This document shows positions 48,216-60,165 of a DNA stretch of 64,000 nt, piece by piece. Every line of letters starts with the position of its first letter. Position 1 is the stretch's first letter. The translations under genes were made by a program, and so were the position numbers. Under the pieces are notes generated by a model. The model was not told the origin of the DNA. It saw nothing but the letters and a program-made list of their open reading frames with translations, and ran no database searches. Source of the stretch: Omphiscola glabra (lineage: Eukaryota > Mollusca > Gastropoda > Lymnaeidae); assembly GCA_964017045.1 (NCBI GenBank), contig OZ024795.1, positions 54,661,350 to 54,725,349 of the forward strand. Reading direction: 5' to 3'.

Positions 48216-48491
48216 GGGGACTTGTTATGCTTAGACTTTTGTCATCCATTTGAAATAATATTATTAAAGCAACATAACAAAAGTTGCTACTAATGAATAA
48301 TGGTCATGTTTAAAAATTACAAAGACCTTAGTTTCAAAGCTATATTATAATTAAACCTATAATGCAAAGGCGTTCTCTGTAAAAAAAATTGGAAGCCCCT
48401 TCTCCTACTCACCACTAGTCTAATCTGCCAAGTAGCCCGAAAAATGAATGTAAAATACTAGGTTTATTACAAGTTCACTGGTAACTGTCAG

Positions 48492-48955
48492 GTATGTGTG
48501 TATTTGAATTGGAGGGAGTATGCTATGTATGTGTGTATTTGAATTTGAGGGAGTATGCTATGTATGTGTGTATTTGAATTTGAGGGAGTATGCTATGTAT
48601 GTGTGAATTTTAAATTGGAGGGAGTATGCTATGTATGTGTGTATTTGAATTTACGGGTCGATGCAATGTATGTGTGTATTTGAATTTAAGGGAGGATGCA
48701 ATGTATGTGTGTATTTGAATTTAAGGGAGGATGCAATGTATGTGTGTATTTGAATTTAAGGGAGGATGCAATGTATGTGTGTATTTGAATTTAAGGGAGG
48801 ATGCAATGCATGTGTGTATTTGAATTTAAGGGAGGATGCAATGTATGTGTGTATTTGAATTTAAGGGAGGATGCAATGTATGTGTGTATTTGAATTTAAG
48901 GGAGGATGAAATGTATGTGTGTATTTGAATTTAAGGGAGGATGCAATGTATGTGA
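48492..48955. repeat. 35-bp minisatellite, 13 copies
   Basis: Unit gtatgtgtgtatttgaattt plus aagggaggatgcaat. The first four copies use an older variant (ggagggagtatgctat). Confidence 0.95.
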
Positions 48956-48994
48956 ATTTGTGTATATGTAGAAATGTTCCATTGTAAATCTTAC

Positions 48995-49127
48995 TAGTGT
49001 AAGTAGGTGATGTTAGTGTAAGTAGGTGATGTTAGTGTAAGTAGGTGATGTTAGTGTAAGTAGGTGATGTTAGTGTAAGTAGGTGATGTTAGTGTAAGTA
49101 GGTGATGTTAGTGTAAGTAGGTGATGT
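48995..49127. repeat. 19-bp minisatellite, 7 copies
   Basis: Unit agtgtaagtaggtgatgtt. Each unit contains a consensus-like splice donor (gtaagt). Confidence 0.95.
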
Positions 49128-49181
49128 GCCAATGATTTGGTGTTTTGAGGGTGAGTACAAAATAATAATATGAGAACTTGT

Positions 49182-49482
49182 ATGTGTGAACGAGTAAAAT
49201 TAGTGCTAATAATGTGTACATGTGAGTACTTGAATGTGTGAACGAGTAAAATTAGTACTAATAATGTGTACATGTGAGTACTTGAATGTGTGAACGAGTA
49301 AAATTAGTGCTAATGTGTACATGTGAGTACTTGACTGTGTGAACGAGAATAAAATTAATGCTTATAATGTACATGTGAGACTTTTATGTGTCAACGAGTA
49401 AAAGTAGTGATAATAATGTGTACATGTGAGACTTTATGTGTCAACGAGTAAAAGTAGTGATAATGTGTACTTGTGAGTACTT
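49182..49482. repeat. About 52-bp minisatellite, 6 copies
   Basis: Units share gtgtgaacgagtaaaattag and aatgtgtacatgtgagtact. Confidence 0.93.
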
Positions 49483-49495
49483 ACATGAAATGTGG

Positions 49496-49582
49496 GATAA
49501 ATGCTTAATGTGAGATGGAATACAAGAGTCTGAAATGGTAATACAAGAGTCTGAAAAGGTAATACAAGAGTCTGAAATGGTA
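49496..49582. repeat. 21-bp short array, 3-4 copies
   Basis: Unit aatacaagagtctgaaatgg plus t. Confidence 0.85.
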
Positions 49583-49904
49583 AGTGCTTTTCATGGTTGA
49601 ATTAGAAACTATGGGTAAATCTCTGTGTGTTATATGATTATGTTATTGTGTATGTATTTCAAGATGTATTTAGAGGAAGTGAAAGATGCACAGCTCATGT
49701 GTAACGTCTCAAGAACTACATTATGGTATATGAACTTTAAAATTGTATGTGTGCATGAGGGTAAGATATTAACTGTAATTTTGCATGAGTGTGGATTAAG
49801 AACTTTACAGTGGTATGTGTGTGGAAGGGTGAGGTAAAAATTGTAATGTGTGTGAGTTATTAAATGAGCAATGGTATGTGTGAGAGAAGTTAAGATGATA
49901 TTGC

Positions 49905-50390
49905 AACATGCTGTGTGAGGCTGAACAAAGAACTATATGAGATATGTAACATTCTGTGTGGGGCTGAACAAAGAACTATATGAGATATGTAACATTCTGT
50001 GTGAGGCTGAACAAAGAACTATATGAATTATTTAACATTCTGTGTAAGGCTGAACAAAGAACTATATGAATTATGTAACATTCTGTGTAAGGCTGAACAA
50101 AGAACTATATGAGATATGTAACATTCTGTGTGAGGCTGAACAAAGAACTATATGAATTATGTAACATTCTGTGTAAGGCTGAACAAAGAACTATATGAGA
50201 TATGTAACATTCTGTGTGAGGCTGAACAAAGAACTATATGAGAACTGTAACATTCTGTGTGAGGCTGAACAAAGAACTATATGAGATATGTAACATTCTG
50301 TGTGAGGCTGAAAAAAGAACTATATGAGAACTGTAACATTCTGTGTGAGGCTGAACAAAGAACTATATGAGATATGTAACATTCTGTGTG
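49905..50390. repeat. 43-bp minisatellite, about 11 copies
   Basis: Unit gctgaacaaagaactatatg plus agatatgtaacattctgtgtgag. Same period as the array at 1-3015 but unrelated in sequence. Confidence 0.95.
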
Positions 50391-50480
50391 TAAAAAAGGG
50401 TGTTTACTGGCGTCCTTTGTGTAGGGTAAGTCGGGGGCATTTGCCCCACTCACTGAAACAACCCCTGAAATGATGTCCTT

Positions 50481-50738
50481 GTGTACTGGTAATGTACATG
50501 TGTACTGGTGATGTACATGTGTACTGGTGATGTACATGTGTACTGTGATGTACATGTGTACTGGTGATGTACATGTGTACTGGTGATTTACATGTGTACT
50601 GTGATGTACATGTGTACTGGTGATGTACATGTGTACTGGTGATGTACATGTGTACTGGTGATGTACATGTGTACTGGTGATGTACATGTGTACTGGTGAT
50701 GTACATGTGTACTGGTGATGTACATGTGTACTGGTGAT
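50481..50738. repeat. 19-bp minisatellite, about 14 copies
   Basis: Unit ggtgatgtacatgtgtact. Contains the palindrome gtacatgtgtac in every unit. Minus-strand frames (up to 155 codons) are artefacts. Confidence 0.95.
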
Positions 50739-50844
50739 GAACAAGCACTTATCTCACATTGGATGGCGCACGTCACACGTTATCGAAAAAATTACAAAAA
50801 TATATTTTTTTAAATTAAACACCCGGTCCCGGTTCCATTATGCC

Positions 50845-51065
50845 AGGTGGGCTAACACTATGCATGTCCGGGTGGGCTAACACTATGCATGTCCGGGTGG
50901 GCTAACACTGTGCATTTCCGGGTGGCTAACAATATGCATGTCCGGGTGGGCTAACACTATGCATGTCCGGGTGGGCAAACACTATGCATGTCCGGATGGG
51001 CTAACACTATATGCATGTCCGGGTGGATAACAATATGCATGTCCGGGTTGGCTAACACTATGTCC
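50845..51065. repeat. 25-bp minisatellite, about 9 copies
   Basis: Unit tgcatgtccgggtgggctaa plus cacta. Confidence 0.94.
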
Positions 51066-51315
51066 TGGTCAGTACCAGCGGCCCAGCCCTATTGTACATG
51101 CTCTTCATCAACACTTAATTGCCCGAATTGTGTACATGTACAAGTGCAAGTATAAGTACAGGTGTATGTTGCAGTAAAACAATCCTTATCTTTTATTGCC
51201 CAGGTGCAAATTGTTTAAAGTCATTCAGAATTCAGGCGTGAACAGGAAACCAGTGTATATTATTAATCTGTAAAACACCCCCCCCCCAAAGTCTTTCCCC
51301 CACCCCCAAATGGAC

Positions 51316-51547
51316 TACAATGAGGTTATTAGATGAACAAAAGGTCACAGTGAGATCCCGTTACAATGAGGTTATTAGATGAACAAAAGGTCACAGTGAG
51401 ATCCCGTTACAATGAGGTTATTAGATGAACAAAAGGTCACAGTGAGATCCCGTTACAATGAGGTTATTAGATGAACAAAAGGTCACAATGAGATCCCGTT
51501 ACAATGAGGTTATTAGATGAACAAAAGGTCACAGTGAGATCCCGTTA
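51316..51547. repeat. 46-bp minisatellite, 5 copies
   Basis: Units share acaatgaggttattagatga and acaaaaggtcacagtgagat. The copies are almost identical. Confidence 0.96.
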
Positions 51548-52320
51548 CCGAAATCTGAGAGGAAGTTTTGATCGTTGGGGAGATTTAATTACCTGACGTC
51601 ATTAGCTGAGCCATCACAGAATTACCTGAGATCGCCTATACCCCCACCCCCCCCCCACCCCTAGATCACCGCGTCAGATTTTAGGGCGACAATTAACCGA
51701 CCGCGTCCAATAAAGGGACATAGCAAACCTACCGTATCTGATAGAGACATACCTCATCCCCCCTACCTCTCCTCGGTGCGCCGTTGGCCAGGCGGGTGTT
51801 GGATAGCCGAAGGGCTTAATGTCCAATATTTCATTTAATCCATTCATTCTGCTGATGTTAGTGACCGGACCAAAGGGAGTCAGGGGGATTGTTCCATTTT
51901 TAATGACCCCTGACTTTATCCCGGGCGGAACGTACTTAAAGGGAAGCAACCAATTACATTTTGAGGGGTTAGAGAAACGTCGGCAAAAAAAACCCAACGT
52001 GTTTCTAGAGACGCCAATAAGTGACAAAAAACTGCAGAAATCATATTTCAAATACTGTCTGCGGCTGGGAAAAGTCCTCAGAAACATAGATGGACAAGAA
52101 GGGGCGTGACAAGCAAGTCTTGCGCCCGGGGCAAATCCTGAACTCAGGCGTCATTTTCTTTTTAAAAAAATGTTTCTTGAATTAGAAGACAGATTTGGCA
52201 TGAACTATTATAATTCAGGCGCCCTCGGAAAATGGTACCCGGGTCCCCTCCATTCGCATGACTTTGTGAACAAACTCTGGTTGAAAACGGGCGGATAATT
52301 CGAAGAAACCAGGTCCTGTA
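51548..52320. other. Single-copy interval with two overlapping open frames
   Basis: A 137-codon minus frame (51674-52087) and a 96-codon plus frame (51819-52109) overlap. Neither matches a family I recognise and both strands being open argues against real coding. The block lies about 2.2 kb before the bHLH gene. Confidence 0.35.
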
Positions 52321-52449
52321 CCAACTATACCAGAGTCCAATGAAAGTAGCGGACATGTACCAACCATACCAGAGTCCAATAAAAGTAGCGGACATGTACC
52401 AACCATACCAGAGTCCAATAAAAGTAGCGGACATGTACCAACTATACCA
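52321..52449. repeat. 40-bp minisatellite, 3 copies
   Basis: Unit ccaaccataccagagtccaa plus taaaagtagcggacatgta. Confidence 0.93.
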
Positions 52450-52578
52450 ACCCCAACACTAACCCCAACCAAAAACCATGAGATTACCAGCAACCATGAT
52501 ATTACCAAACACCGAACCATAATGTGTAATGATGCTCCGGGAAATTCATCTGTTACAACTAAGAAAATATACTCAGTG

Positions 52579-52743
52579 TGTCCCATTATGACTATGGTAT
52601 TGTCCCATTATGACTATGGTATGTCCCATTATGACTATGGTATGTCCCATTATGACTGGTATGTCCAATTATGACTATGGTATGTCCCATTATGACTATG
52701 GTATGTCCCAGTCCCATTATGACTATGGTATGTCCCATTATGA
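52579..52743. repeat. 21-bp minisatellite, 7-8 copies
   Basis: Unit tcccattatgactatggtat plus g, with small indels. Confidence 0.93.
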
Positions 52744-53275
52744 TGAGTAAAACCAAGTATGACTATAGTATGTCTCGTTTTGACCAGTAAGACCAAGTAC
52801 GACTATAGTATGTCTCGTTATGATGAGTAAAACCAAGTATGACTATGGCATGCATTCACATTATGACCAGTAAGACCAAGTATGACTATAGTATTTCTCG
52901 TTATGACCAGTAGACCAAGTATGACTATAGTATGTTTCGTTATGAAAGACCAAGTATGACTATAGTATGTCTTGTTATGACCAGTAAGACCAAGTATGAC
53001 TATAGTATGTCTCGTTATGACCTGTAAGACCAAGTATGACTATAGTATGTCTCGTTATGACCAGTAGACCAAGTTTGAATATAGTATGTCTCGTTATGAA
53101 AGACCAAGTATGACTATAGTCTGTCTCGTTATGACCAGTAAGACCAAGTATGACTATATTATGTCTCGTTATGACCAGTAAGACCAAGTATGACTATAGT
53201 ATGTCTCGTTATGACCAGTAAGATCAAGTAAGACTATAGTATGTCTCGTTATGACCAGTAAGACCAAGTATGATT
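52744..53275. repeat. 40-bp minisatellite, about 13 copies
   Basis: Units share accaagtatgactatagtat and gtctcgttatgaccagtaag. The motif tatgactat is shared with the adjoining 21-bp array, so the two may have a common origin. Confidence 0.94.
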
Positions 53276-54305
53276 ATGACGTCTGACGTGTCTCCATATC
53301 AGATTAGCTGTCGCATACAACGTCAAAGGTCCCGCAAAATTTAATTTGCCCAAGGCCTCACAACCCCCTACCCTGGCGCCGGCACTGTATATTTAGATAT
53401 CCATCTCTATCACACCAACGACCACCCCACACCTTTACACATGCTACTCCCCTTTTAAGTCCAACTAGCTCCACCACCTCCACCCACCCTCCTCACACAT
53501 CACAGCAGCCTCATCCCGTTAGTGATGTTTGAGGCCCCCCGCCACCAACTTTGATGTTGCCGCCCATGCCAACCCATCCGTCAAATGACTGCACACCGAC
53601 AAAACAACAAAAAGCGACCAATCGGAATAACGGAGCGTGCAGGTAGAGGCGGGTCTTAGCGACGCCCTCCAGGTGAGCAGCGTGCGATCGATCCCCCTGA
53701 AACGTTCGTTGCGCCCACAGGTGACAGACTCGGCCGGCTACCCGTTATCGATAAGTCCTGTAAAGTCAAGCATTTTTTTTTAATGACAAATTTCAGTGGA
53801 AATATAAACAGCTCACCGCCTGGGTTCTAATTAGTGGATGCTGGATAGTGGAACCGGTCGCGAGCCTAAAAGAGCACGCATTCGGCTGCAAATTGTTTAT
53901 TCAACTTCAACTCTGAAAAACAGATTAAATCTTATACAGTGAAGACTTCTTATACAGTGAAGACTTCTTATACAGATTAAATCTTATACATTGAAGACTT
54001 CTTATACAGTGAAGACTCTGAAAAACAGATTAAATCTTATACAGTGAAGACTTCTTATACAGTGAAGACTTCTTATACAGTGAAGACTTCTATACTGACA
54101 GCCTTACATTTTGTGTGTAGGAGATGAAGACTTCTATATTGACAGCCTTACATTTTTTGTGTAGAAGATTTATGTGTCTTTACTTCGGAAATTAAAGCTA
54201 TATTTGGAAAAAAAATCCATTTTCTTGAGCTTGCAAGTGCTAAGCACCCACCCCTTCTTTTCCCCCCAGGATTATATAAAAACATCCACATCAAAGATCA
54301 AACAA
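53276..54305 (+). promoter_or_regulatory. Upstream region and probable 5' UTR of the Atonal-like gene
   Basis: Two E-boxes CAGGTG (53670-53675, 53718-53723), a CCAAT box (53618-53622) and TATAAA (53803-53808) lie in complex sequence. From about 53935 to 54170 short repeats of gaagacttcttatacagt occur. A strong acceptor-like site (cttttccccccag, AG at 54268-54269) precedes the start codon by 36 bp, suggesting a spliced 5' UTR. Which of these elements work is inference. Confidence 0.45.
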
Positions 54306-57300
54306 ATGATAACCCAGGTCACCAAGTCCATCTGTCGCAAAAGACGACGGGAGCCACTGAGGTGTTCTCAGTCTTTTTCGGAAGATGAGCTGCAAGAGAA
54401 ACACTTACGTCGAATTTCGGTGGACGGTGTGCCGGTGAGCGTCAACGTTGCTGCGAAGCGCCACGAGGCACACTCAACATCTCTCATGAGGGCAACGGTT
54501 TCTTCAGATTGTGCACAAAACAGATGCGAGTCCCGCATGGAATCATCCCCTCACTCAGATGGATTCGACAGTATGGCGTGGCCCAGTCTCCCTGCATCTG
54601 AGATTCATCACATCAACAAGCAGACGACCGCTGACTCGACGTACAACAGCACAACAGCTGACGTCATTTTTTCACCGCTGCTAGGCAACCGCGCGCTGGT
54701 CCCCACGCACTCTGGCAAGTGTTCCCGAACACCGGAGATGACGTCACTGTGCGGTAAAACCGTGTTCCTGTCTTACCGGCCCTTCTACGACGGATTAGAT
54801 CTCGGAGTGGAGAGTGATGCGTCGTCGCCAACAGGGGAGGGAAGCGAAGTCGTCGTCAAGAGAAGGTCAGTTTTTTTTTCTCCCAATTTTTCTTTTGGGG
54901 GGAGGGGGGTTGTTCATTGGCTATTTCGATGCATCCCTGTGGCGCAACAGCCCATGTAGGGCTTGGCCTGCCTTACCACCACATCCTTCCCTTCAGATCT
55001 AACTGATGCTTTTCTTTTCCATGCTTAGATTCCCAGCTGCTGTAGATCCTTTCCACATCGTTCATCCGTCTTAACATATTCTGTTTTTGAGTCGTTTTCC
55101 GCTGGGGTTTGGGTGGTGCAACCTCTTCACTCCTCTGTCGTCTGGTATTATTTCTAAATGTCCAGCTAAGCATAGCCTACCATTTTTTAAAATTCTGCTA
55201 CAGACTAGCGTGGGATTCTGATACAGACTAGCGTGGGATTCTGATACAGACTAGCGTGGGATTCTGATACAGACTAGCGTGGGATTCTGATACAGACTAG
55301 CGTGGGATTCTGATATAGACTAGCGTGGGATTCTGATACAGACTAGCGTGGGATTCTGATATAGACTGTACAAATCATGGATGGTTCATATTCTCTATCC
55401 AAATTCATCTTTTTTTTTGGTCCATTATATTCTCCCCTATATGTTTAATACGTTTTTATTTTTGTTAGGGTCCAAGTTTTGACGTGCACAGTATACATTA
55501 AACATAGGTCAGCAGTAAGAATTTGATCCACTAAAACCTAGTTTATCTCTGCCATTTAGGATCAGCACAATGTAATACTTGTCCCACTGATGTACTGACC
55601 TGTAGGATCAGCCCACTGCGTGACTTGTCCCACTGATGTACTGACCTGTAGGATCAGCACAATGTAATACTTGTCCCACTGATGTACTGACCTGTAGGAT
55701 CAGCCCACTGCATGACTTGTCCCACTGATGTACTGACCTGTAGGATCAGCCCACTGTGAGACTTGTCCCACTGATGTACTTACCTGTAGGCTCATCCCAC
55801 TGTGAGACTTGTCCCACTGATGTACTGACATGTAGGCTCATCCCACAGCGTGACTTGTCCCACTGATGTGCTGACCTGTAGGATCAGCCCACTGTGAGAC
55901 TTGTCCCACTGATGTACTGACTTGTAGGACCAGCCAACTGTGAGACTTGTCCCACTGATGTACTGGCCTGTAGGATCAGCCCGCTGTGAGACTTGTCCCA
56001 CTGATGTACTGACCTGTAGGATCAGCCCACTGTGAGACTTGTCCCACTGATGTACTTACCTGTAGGCTCATCCCACTGTGAGACTTGTCCCACTGATTCT
56101 GGTTCTGGTTCGGTACGTTGCTGCATCCATAAACTGGCATATGTGCACGCATTACATTATCAAGCCAACAAATGAACAGCAACAGTGTGCTGACGTGAAC
56201 ACTGTGACGTCACAGCAACATCGAGCTGACGTGAACAATATAATGTCACAGCAACACCGTGCTGACGTGAACAATATAATGTCACGGTTGACTGAATCAG
56301 CCAGTTCAATATTGCTAAATTAAAAATGTTTAGGAGAAAAAAAATTGTGTACATTTTAATTTGTGTTTGGTTAAGCCTCGGATTATAGCGACTTCCAAAC
56401 ATCCATTCCAATAACATCAGCTCACCAAACTTTGCAATAATCCCCCGGCCCCCCCCCCCAACCTAAAGAAAAGTTGTAATATAAAAATAAACACAGACCA
56501 CCATGTGTGTGAGCCAACCATTCGCTAACACAGACCACCATGAGTGTGAGCCAACCATCCGCTAACACAGACCTCCATGTGTGTGAGCCAAATATCCGCT
56601 AACACAGACCACCATGTGTGTGAGCCAACCATCCGCTAACACAGGCCACCATGAGTGTGAGCCAACCATTCGCTAACACAGGCCACCATGAGTATGAGCC
56701 AACCATCCGCTAACACAGACCACCATGAGTTTGAGCCAACCATCCTGTGAGCCAACCATCCGCTAATTTACTGACAGAACGTAATTTAATTTACTTCCCT
56801 AAAACGGTTTATCCGTAAAGTACGTAACAATATTAGGAAATCTAACAATTTTAGGAAGTCTGTAACAATTTTAGGAAGTCTGTAACAATTTTAGAAAGTC
56901 TGTAACAATTTTAAGAAAATATTTTAAAATTTTAGGAATCTGTAACAATTTTAGGAAAATAATTTTAGGAAGTCTTTAACAATTTTAGGAAAATAATTTT
57001 AGGAAGTCTGTAACAATTTTAGGAAAATAATTTTAGGAAGTCTGTAACAATTTTAAGAAAATATTTAAAAAATTTAGGAATTCTGTAACAATTTTAGGAA
57101 AATAATTTTAGGAAGTCTGTAACAATTTTAGGAAAATAATTTTAGGAAGTCTGTAACAATTTTAGGAAAATAATTTAAGGAAGTCTGTAACAATTTTAGG
57201 AAAATAATTTTAGGAAGTCTGTAACAATTTTAAGAAAATATTTAAAAATTTTAGGAAGTCTGTAACAATTTTAGGAAAATAATTTTAGGAAGTCTGTCAC

Positions 57301-58655
57301 AATTTTAAGAAAATATTTAACAATTTTAGGAAGTCTGTAACAATTTTAAGAAAATATTTAACAATTTTAGGACGTCTGTAAAGCGTGAAAATTTTTCCTT
57401 TTTTTTTAATCTGTTGAATTCAAAGGGAACTGGAGCTTTCACCGCTCGTTACTTCTTCTTGCTTTATACCTGTATTACCATTAGATTAAAGCATATGAAA
57501 TAAAACACCGATGATCATAAAGCATACGAAATAAAGCACTGAAGTTCATAAAGCTAATGAAATAAAGCACAGATGAGAATCTCATGAAAACTAGATTAAG
57601 TCCCACATTCTTTTGATATAGGATCCTAATCCTATATGGCGAACAGTTCAAAGAGACATAACCGTGGAGTCAAAGTCTAAACAATATAACCGTTGAGTCA
57701 AAGTCTAAACAATATAACCGTTGAGTCAAAGTCTAAACAATATAACCGTTGAGTCAAAGTCTAAACAAGTATATTTCATCATCATATGGTTTGAGAAAGT
57801 CTTTGGCTTATATTTTCCAATCTCTTCAAATATCAACAAGAATGTGTCCGCAATGTTAGACAATAATCATGTTAGACGAGTTTCATGTTAGACAGAAATC
57901 ATTTTAAAACAAGCGAGAGTTTTAGAAAATGAGATTTTTTAGACAATGAGATTTTTTAGACAATGAGATTTGTTAGACAATGAGATTTTTTAGACAATGA
58001 GATTTTTTAGACAATGAGATTTTTTAGACAATGAGATTTGTTAGACAATGAGATTTTTTAGACAATGAAATTTTTTAGACAATGAGATTTGTTAGACAAT
58101 GAGATTTTTTAGACAACGAGATTTTTTAGACATAATACAAGCAGCGTGTTTGGTTGAGGACATATTCAGGATTTCAGATTGTTCTGTTCGACCAAAAAGT
58201 CATTGTTACTGCACAGAACATTGCTTTAATCTTTATTCTAAGAGAAAGACAAACAAATGCATAAAAACATCGTGCTTAAACCAAAAAAGAAAACGAACGC
58301 ATACTATTTGAAGAATTAAAATGTGACATGTTCTAATGAACTAAGGAATTTAGGCCTTCGGTATATATATATATATATATATATAATTAGAACTCTCTAA
58401 TTCAGTCTGTCCTTCACCATGAAAAGTCTCGTCAAGAAACCAAAAACTCTACAAAACCTTTATCCTTTTCTTTTTCATTTCAGATCCAGCGCTAACGCAC
58501 GCGAGCGCAGACGTATGCAGAGCATGAACGCAGCTTTCGACCGCTTGCGTGACGTCATCCCATCTTTTGGCGGAAACCGGAAGCTCTCCAAATACGAAAC
58601 GCTGCAGATGGCGCAGAGCTATATCAACGCCTTAGAAGATGTTTTAAAACACTAG
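54306..58655 (+). CDS. Atonal-family bHLH transcription factor, two coding exons
   Basis: Joining 54306-54865 and 58484-58655 gives 732 nt and 243 aa. The donor is agag|gtcagt and the acceptor ttcatttcag, phase 2. The C-terminal bHLH (about 187-242) has NARERRRM (191-198) with E194 as the E-box-reading glutamate, helix 1 [13 protein letters not shown], loop GGNRK, and helix 2 [30 protein letters not shown] is the signature of the Atonal/ATOH1-ATOH7 group, as opposed to NeuroD or Neurogenin. Family members are nuclear proneural activators that dimerise with E-proteins and specify sensory and other neurons. The N-terminal 186 residues are Ser-rich with a basic RKRRR (11-15) that could aid nuclear import. 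The chosen start (M1 at 54306) follows a likely 5' UTR splice acceptor; an in-frame ATG at 54174 lies upstream of that acceptor and is less likely. Oddities: S188-S189 replace the usual Leu-Ala before the basic motif, and the intron splits the domain edge. Possible ATTAAA poly(A) signal at 58726-58731. Confidence 0.92.
55194..55367. repeat. 23-bp minisatellite in intron, 7-8 copies
   Basis: Unit tctgatacagactagcgtgg plus gat. Near-identical copies. Confidence 0.95.
55557..56095. repeat. 46-bp minisatellite in intron, 12 copies
   Basis: Units share acttgtcccactgatgtact and taggatcagcccactgtgag. Early copies alternate cacaatgtaata and cccactg types, giving a 92-bp dimer. Confidence 0.95.
56176..56286. 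repeat. 36-bp minisatellite in intron, 3 copies
   Basis: Units share agcaacaccgtgctgacgtg and aacaatataatgtcac. The cAMP-response-like half sites tgacgt recur. Confidence 0.9.
56493..56765. repeat. 37-bp minisatellite in intron, about 7 copies
   Basis: Units share aacacagaccaccatgtgtg and tgagccaaccatccgct. Confidence 0.95.
56829..57374. repeat. Irregular 20-40 bp minisatellite in intron
   Basis: About 18 copies mixing gtctgtaacaattttaggaa with aaataattttaggaa or aaatatttaa inserts. Confidence 0.93.
57655..57768. repeat. 28-bp minisatellite in intron, 4 copies
   Basis: Unit accgttgagtcaaagtctaa plus acaatata. The motif tgagtcaa resembles an AP-1 site in each unit. Confidence 0.93.
57905..58128. 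repeat. 17-bp minisatellite in intron, about 13 copies
   Basis: Unit gattttttagacaatga. Confidence 0.95.
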
Positions 58656-59209
58656 CCGGTTCAAGGATGGCTGCCTTACCCTCAAAGCGTTATGGTGTGG
58701 AGAGTTTAGTCATGGAAACCTTAACATTAAAATGTCAGCCGTGGCAGCTGGTGGATAGCCATGGGCGTGGATCCCAAAACGAAGTGGGGGCTGCGACGTA
58801 TGAATCTACACAAACTGATGATATTCATTGACACGTTGGCAATCGTGAGTTTTTAAAAAAAATTCAGCGGCTCGTGTCCGAGTTTTGTCACGAAGTACTA
58901 GGAGGGTGTGTCAAGAGAAGGCGATGTTAGGGCCACAGATCCCTGCATGGAGGGCCACAGATAACTGCATGGAGGGCCACAGATGGTTGCTTTATAGTCA
59001 TGCATTTAGTACAACATGGTTTTAAAATATTCTTGCTGACAGCTCCGACACCTGAGGACCCGACTCAGAACATTCCCCCCCCCCCCCACCTTGAGATTTG
59101 CACCTTAAAGAATTTCCTCCCGCCCCCCAATCATGTGTGTGTCAGGAACCATTGGCTTAAAAAATGATGTCATTGATGGTGCTGTATTAAATATTATTGA
59201 CATTGCGTA
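58656..59209 (+). other. Atonal-like gene 3' flank
   Basis: Likely 3' UTR, with ATTAAA at 58726-58731. Three copies of a 21-bp unit (ggagggccacagataactgc) lie at about 58922-58988. A C-run (59077-59086) follows. Confidence 0.5.
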
Positions 59210-59490
59210 TGCTGTCGGACTGTATGAATATGATGGTGTCGGACTGTATGAATATGATGATGTAGGACTGTATGAATATGATGGTGTCGGACTGTATGAA
59301 TATGATGTAGGACTGTATGAATATGATGGTGTCGGACTGTATGAATATGATGATGTCGGACTGTATGAATATGATGATGTCGGACTGTATGAATATGATG
59401 ATGTCGGACTGTATAAATATGATGATGTCGGACTGTATGAATATGATGATGTCGGACTGTATGAATATGATGTCGGTCTGTATGAATGAC
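59210..59490. repeat. 24-bp minisatellite, about 12 copies
   Basis: Unit gtcggactgtatgaatatga plus tgat; two copies are 21 bp. Confidence 0.95.
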
Positions 59491-59719
59491 GAGATCAACA
59501 GTCGTGCGGGAACTCTATGGAATGGACTAAGGAATGAAGTGGTTTTTTATGGGGGGGGGGGGGGGGGTCATCCGCCTGTCTCAAGGAGACGATGGTATGG
59601 TGTTCGCTGGAAGTGGTGAATGGTGTGACCCCAAGGGAACATCAAGTGGATAATAAACCATGACACTAGGGGCGTCGAAGTTTCCACTGACGATGTTGGT
59701 TGGAACTCCAGCCTACACG
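59491..59719. other. Spacer with long G-run
   Basis: A run of about 17 G at 59551-59567. No gene. Confidence 0.45.
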
Positions 59720-60165
59720 ATTTGTATGACACGTTGTAGTATTGACAGCGCCAGTCATGCATTCACCAACCACAACAGAGCCAGTCATGCATTCACCAAA
59801 CACAACAGACTGTTTTACAGTGACACACCTATTGACGTTGTAGTATTGACAGCGCCATCCATGCATTAACCAAACACAACAGACTGTTTTACAGTGACAC
59901 ACCTATTGACGTTGTAGTATTGACAGCGCCAGCCATGCATTCACCAACCACAACAGAGCCAGTCATGCATTCACCAAACACAACAGACTGTTTTACAGTG
60001 ACACACCTATTGACGTTGTAGTATTGACAGCGCCATCCATGCATTCACCAAACACAACAGACTGTTTTACAGTGACACACCTATTGACGTTGTAGTATTG
60101 ACAGCGCCATCCATGCATTAACCAAACACAACAGACTGTATTACATTGACACACCTATAGTTGCA
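59720..60165. repeat. About 73-bp minisatellite, 5-6 copies with nested 31-bp repeat
   Basis: Units share tgtagtattgacagcgccat, catgcattcaccaaacacaa and cagactgttttacagtgaca. Some copies carry an extra gagccagtcatgcattcacc block, giving alternating long and short units. Confidence 0.93.

Larger units (their letters stand above)
54866..58483 (+). other. Intron of the Atonal-like gene, half minisatellite
   Basis: A 3618-bp phase-2 intron. It carries at least six tandem arrays (listed separately), a C-run at 56448-56458 and a (TA)n tract at about 58361-58384 close to the acceptor. No nested gene was recognised. Confidence 0.85.

Noticed and set aside
51674..52109. Overlapping 137-codon (-) and 96-codon (+) frames
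   Set aside because: Both strands open over the same stretch, no family match, no splice context. Not listed as genes.
54174..54305. Upstream in-frame ATG as start of the Atonal-like protein
   Set aside because: A strong splice acceptor (cttttccccccag) lies between it and the ATG at 54306, and the extra residues derive from the repeat-rich leader and pyrimidine tract.
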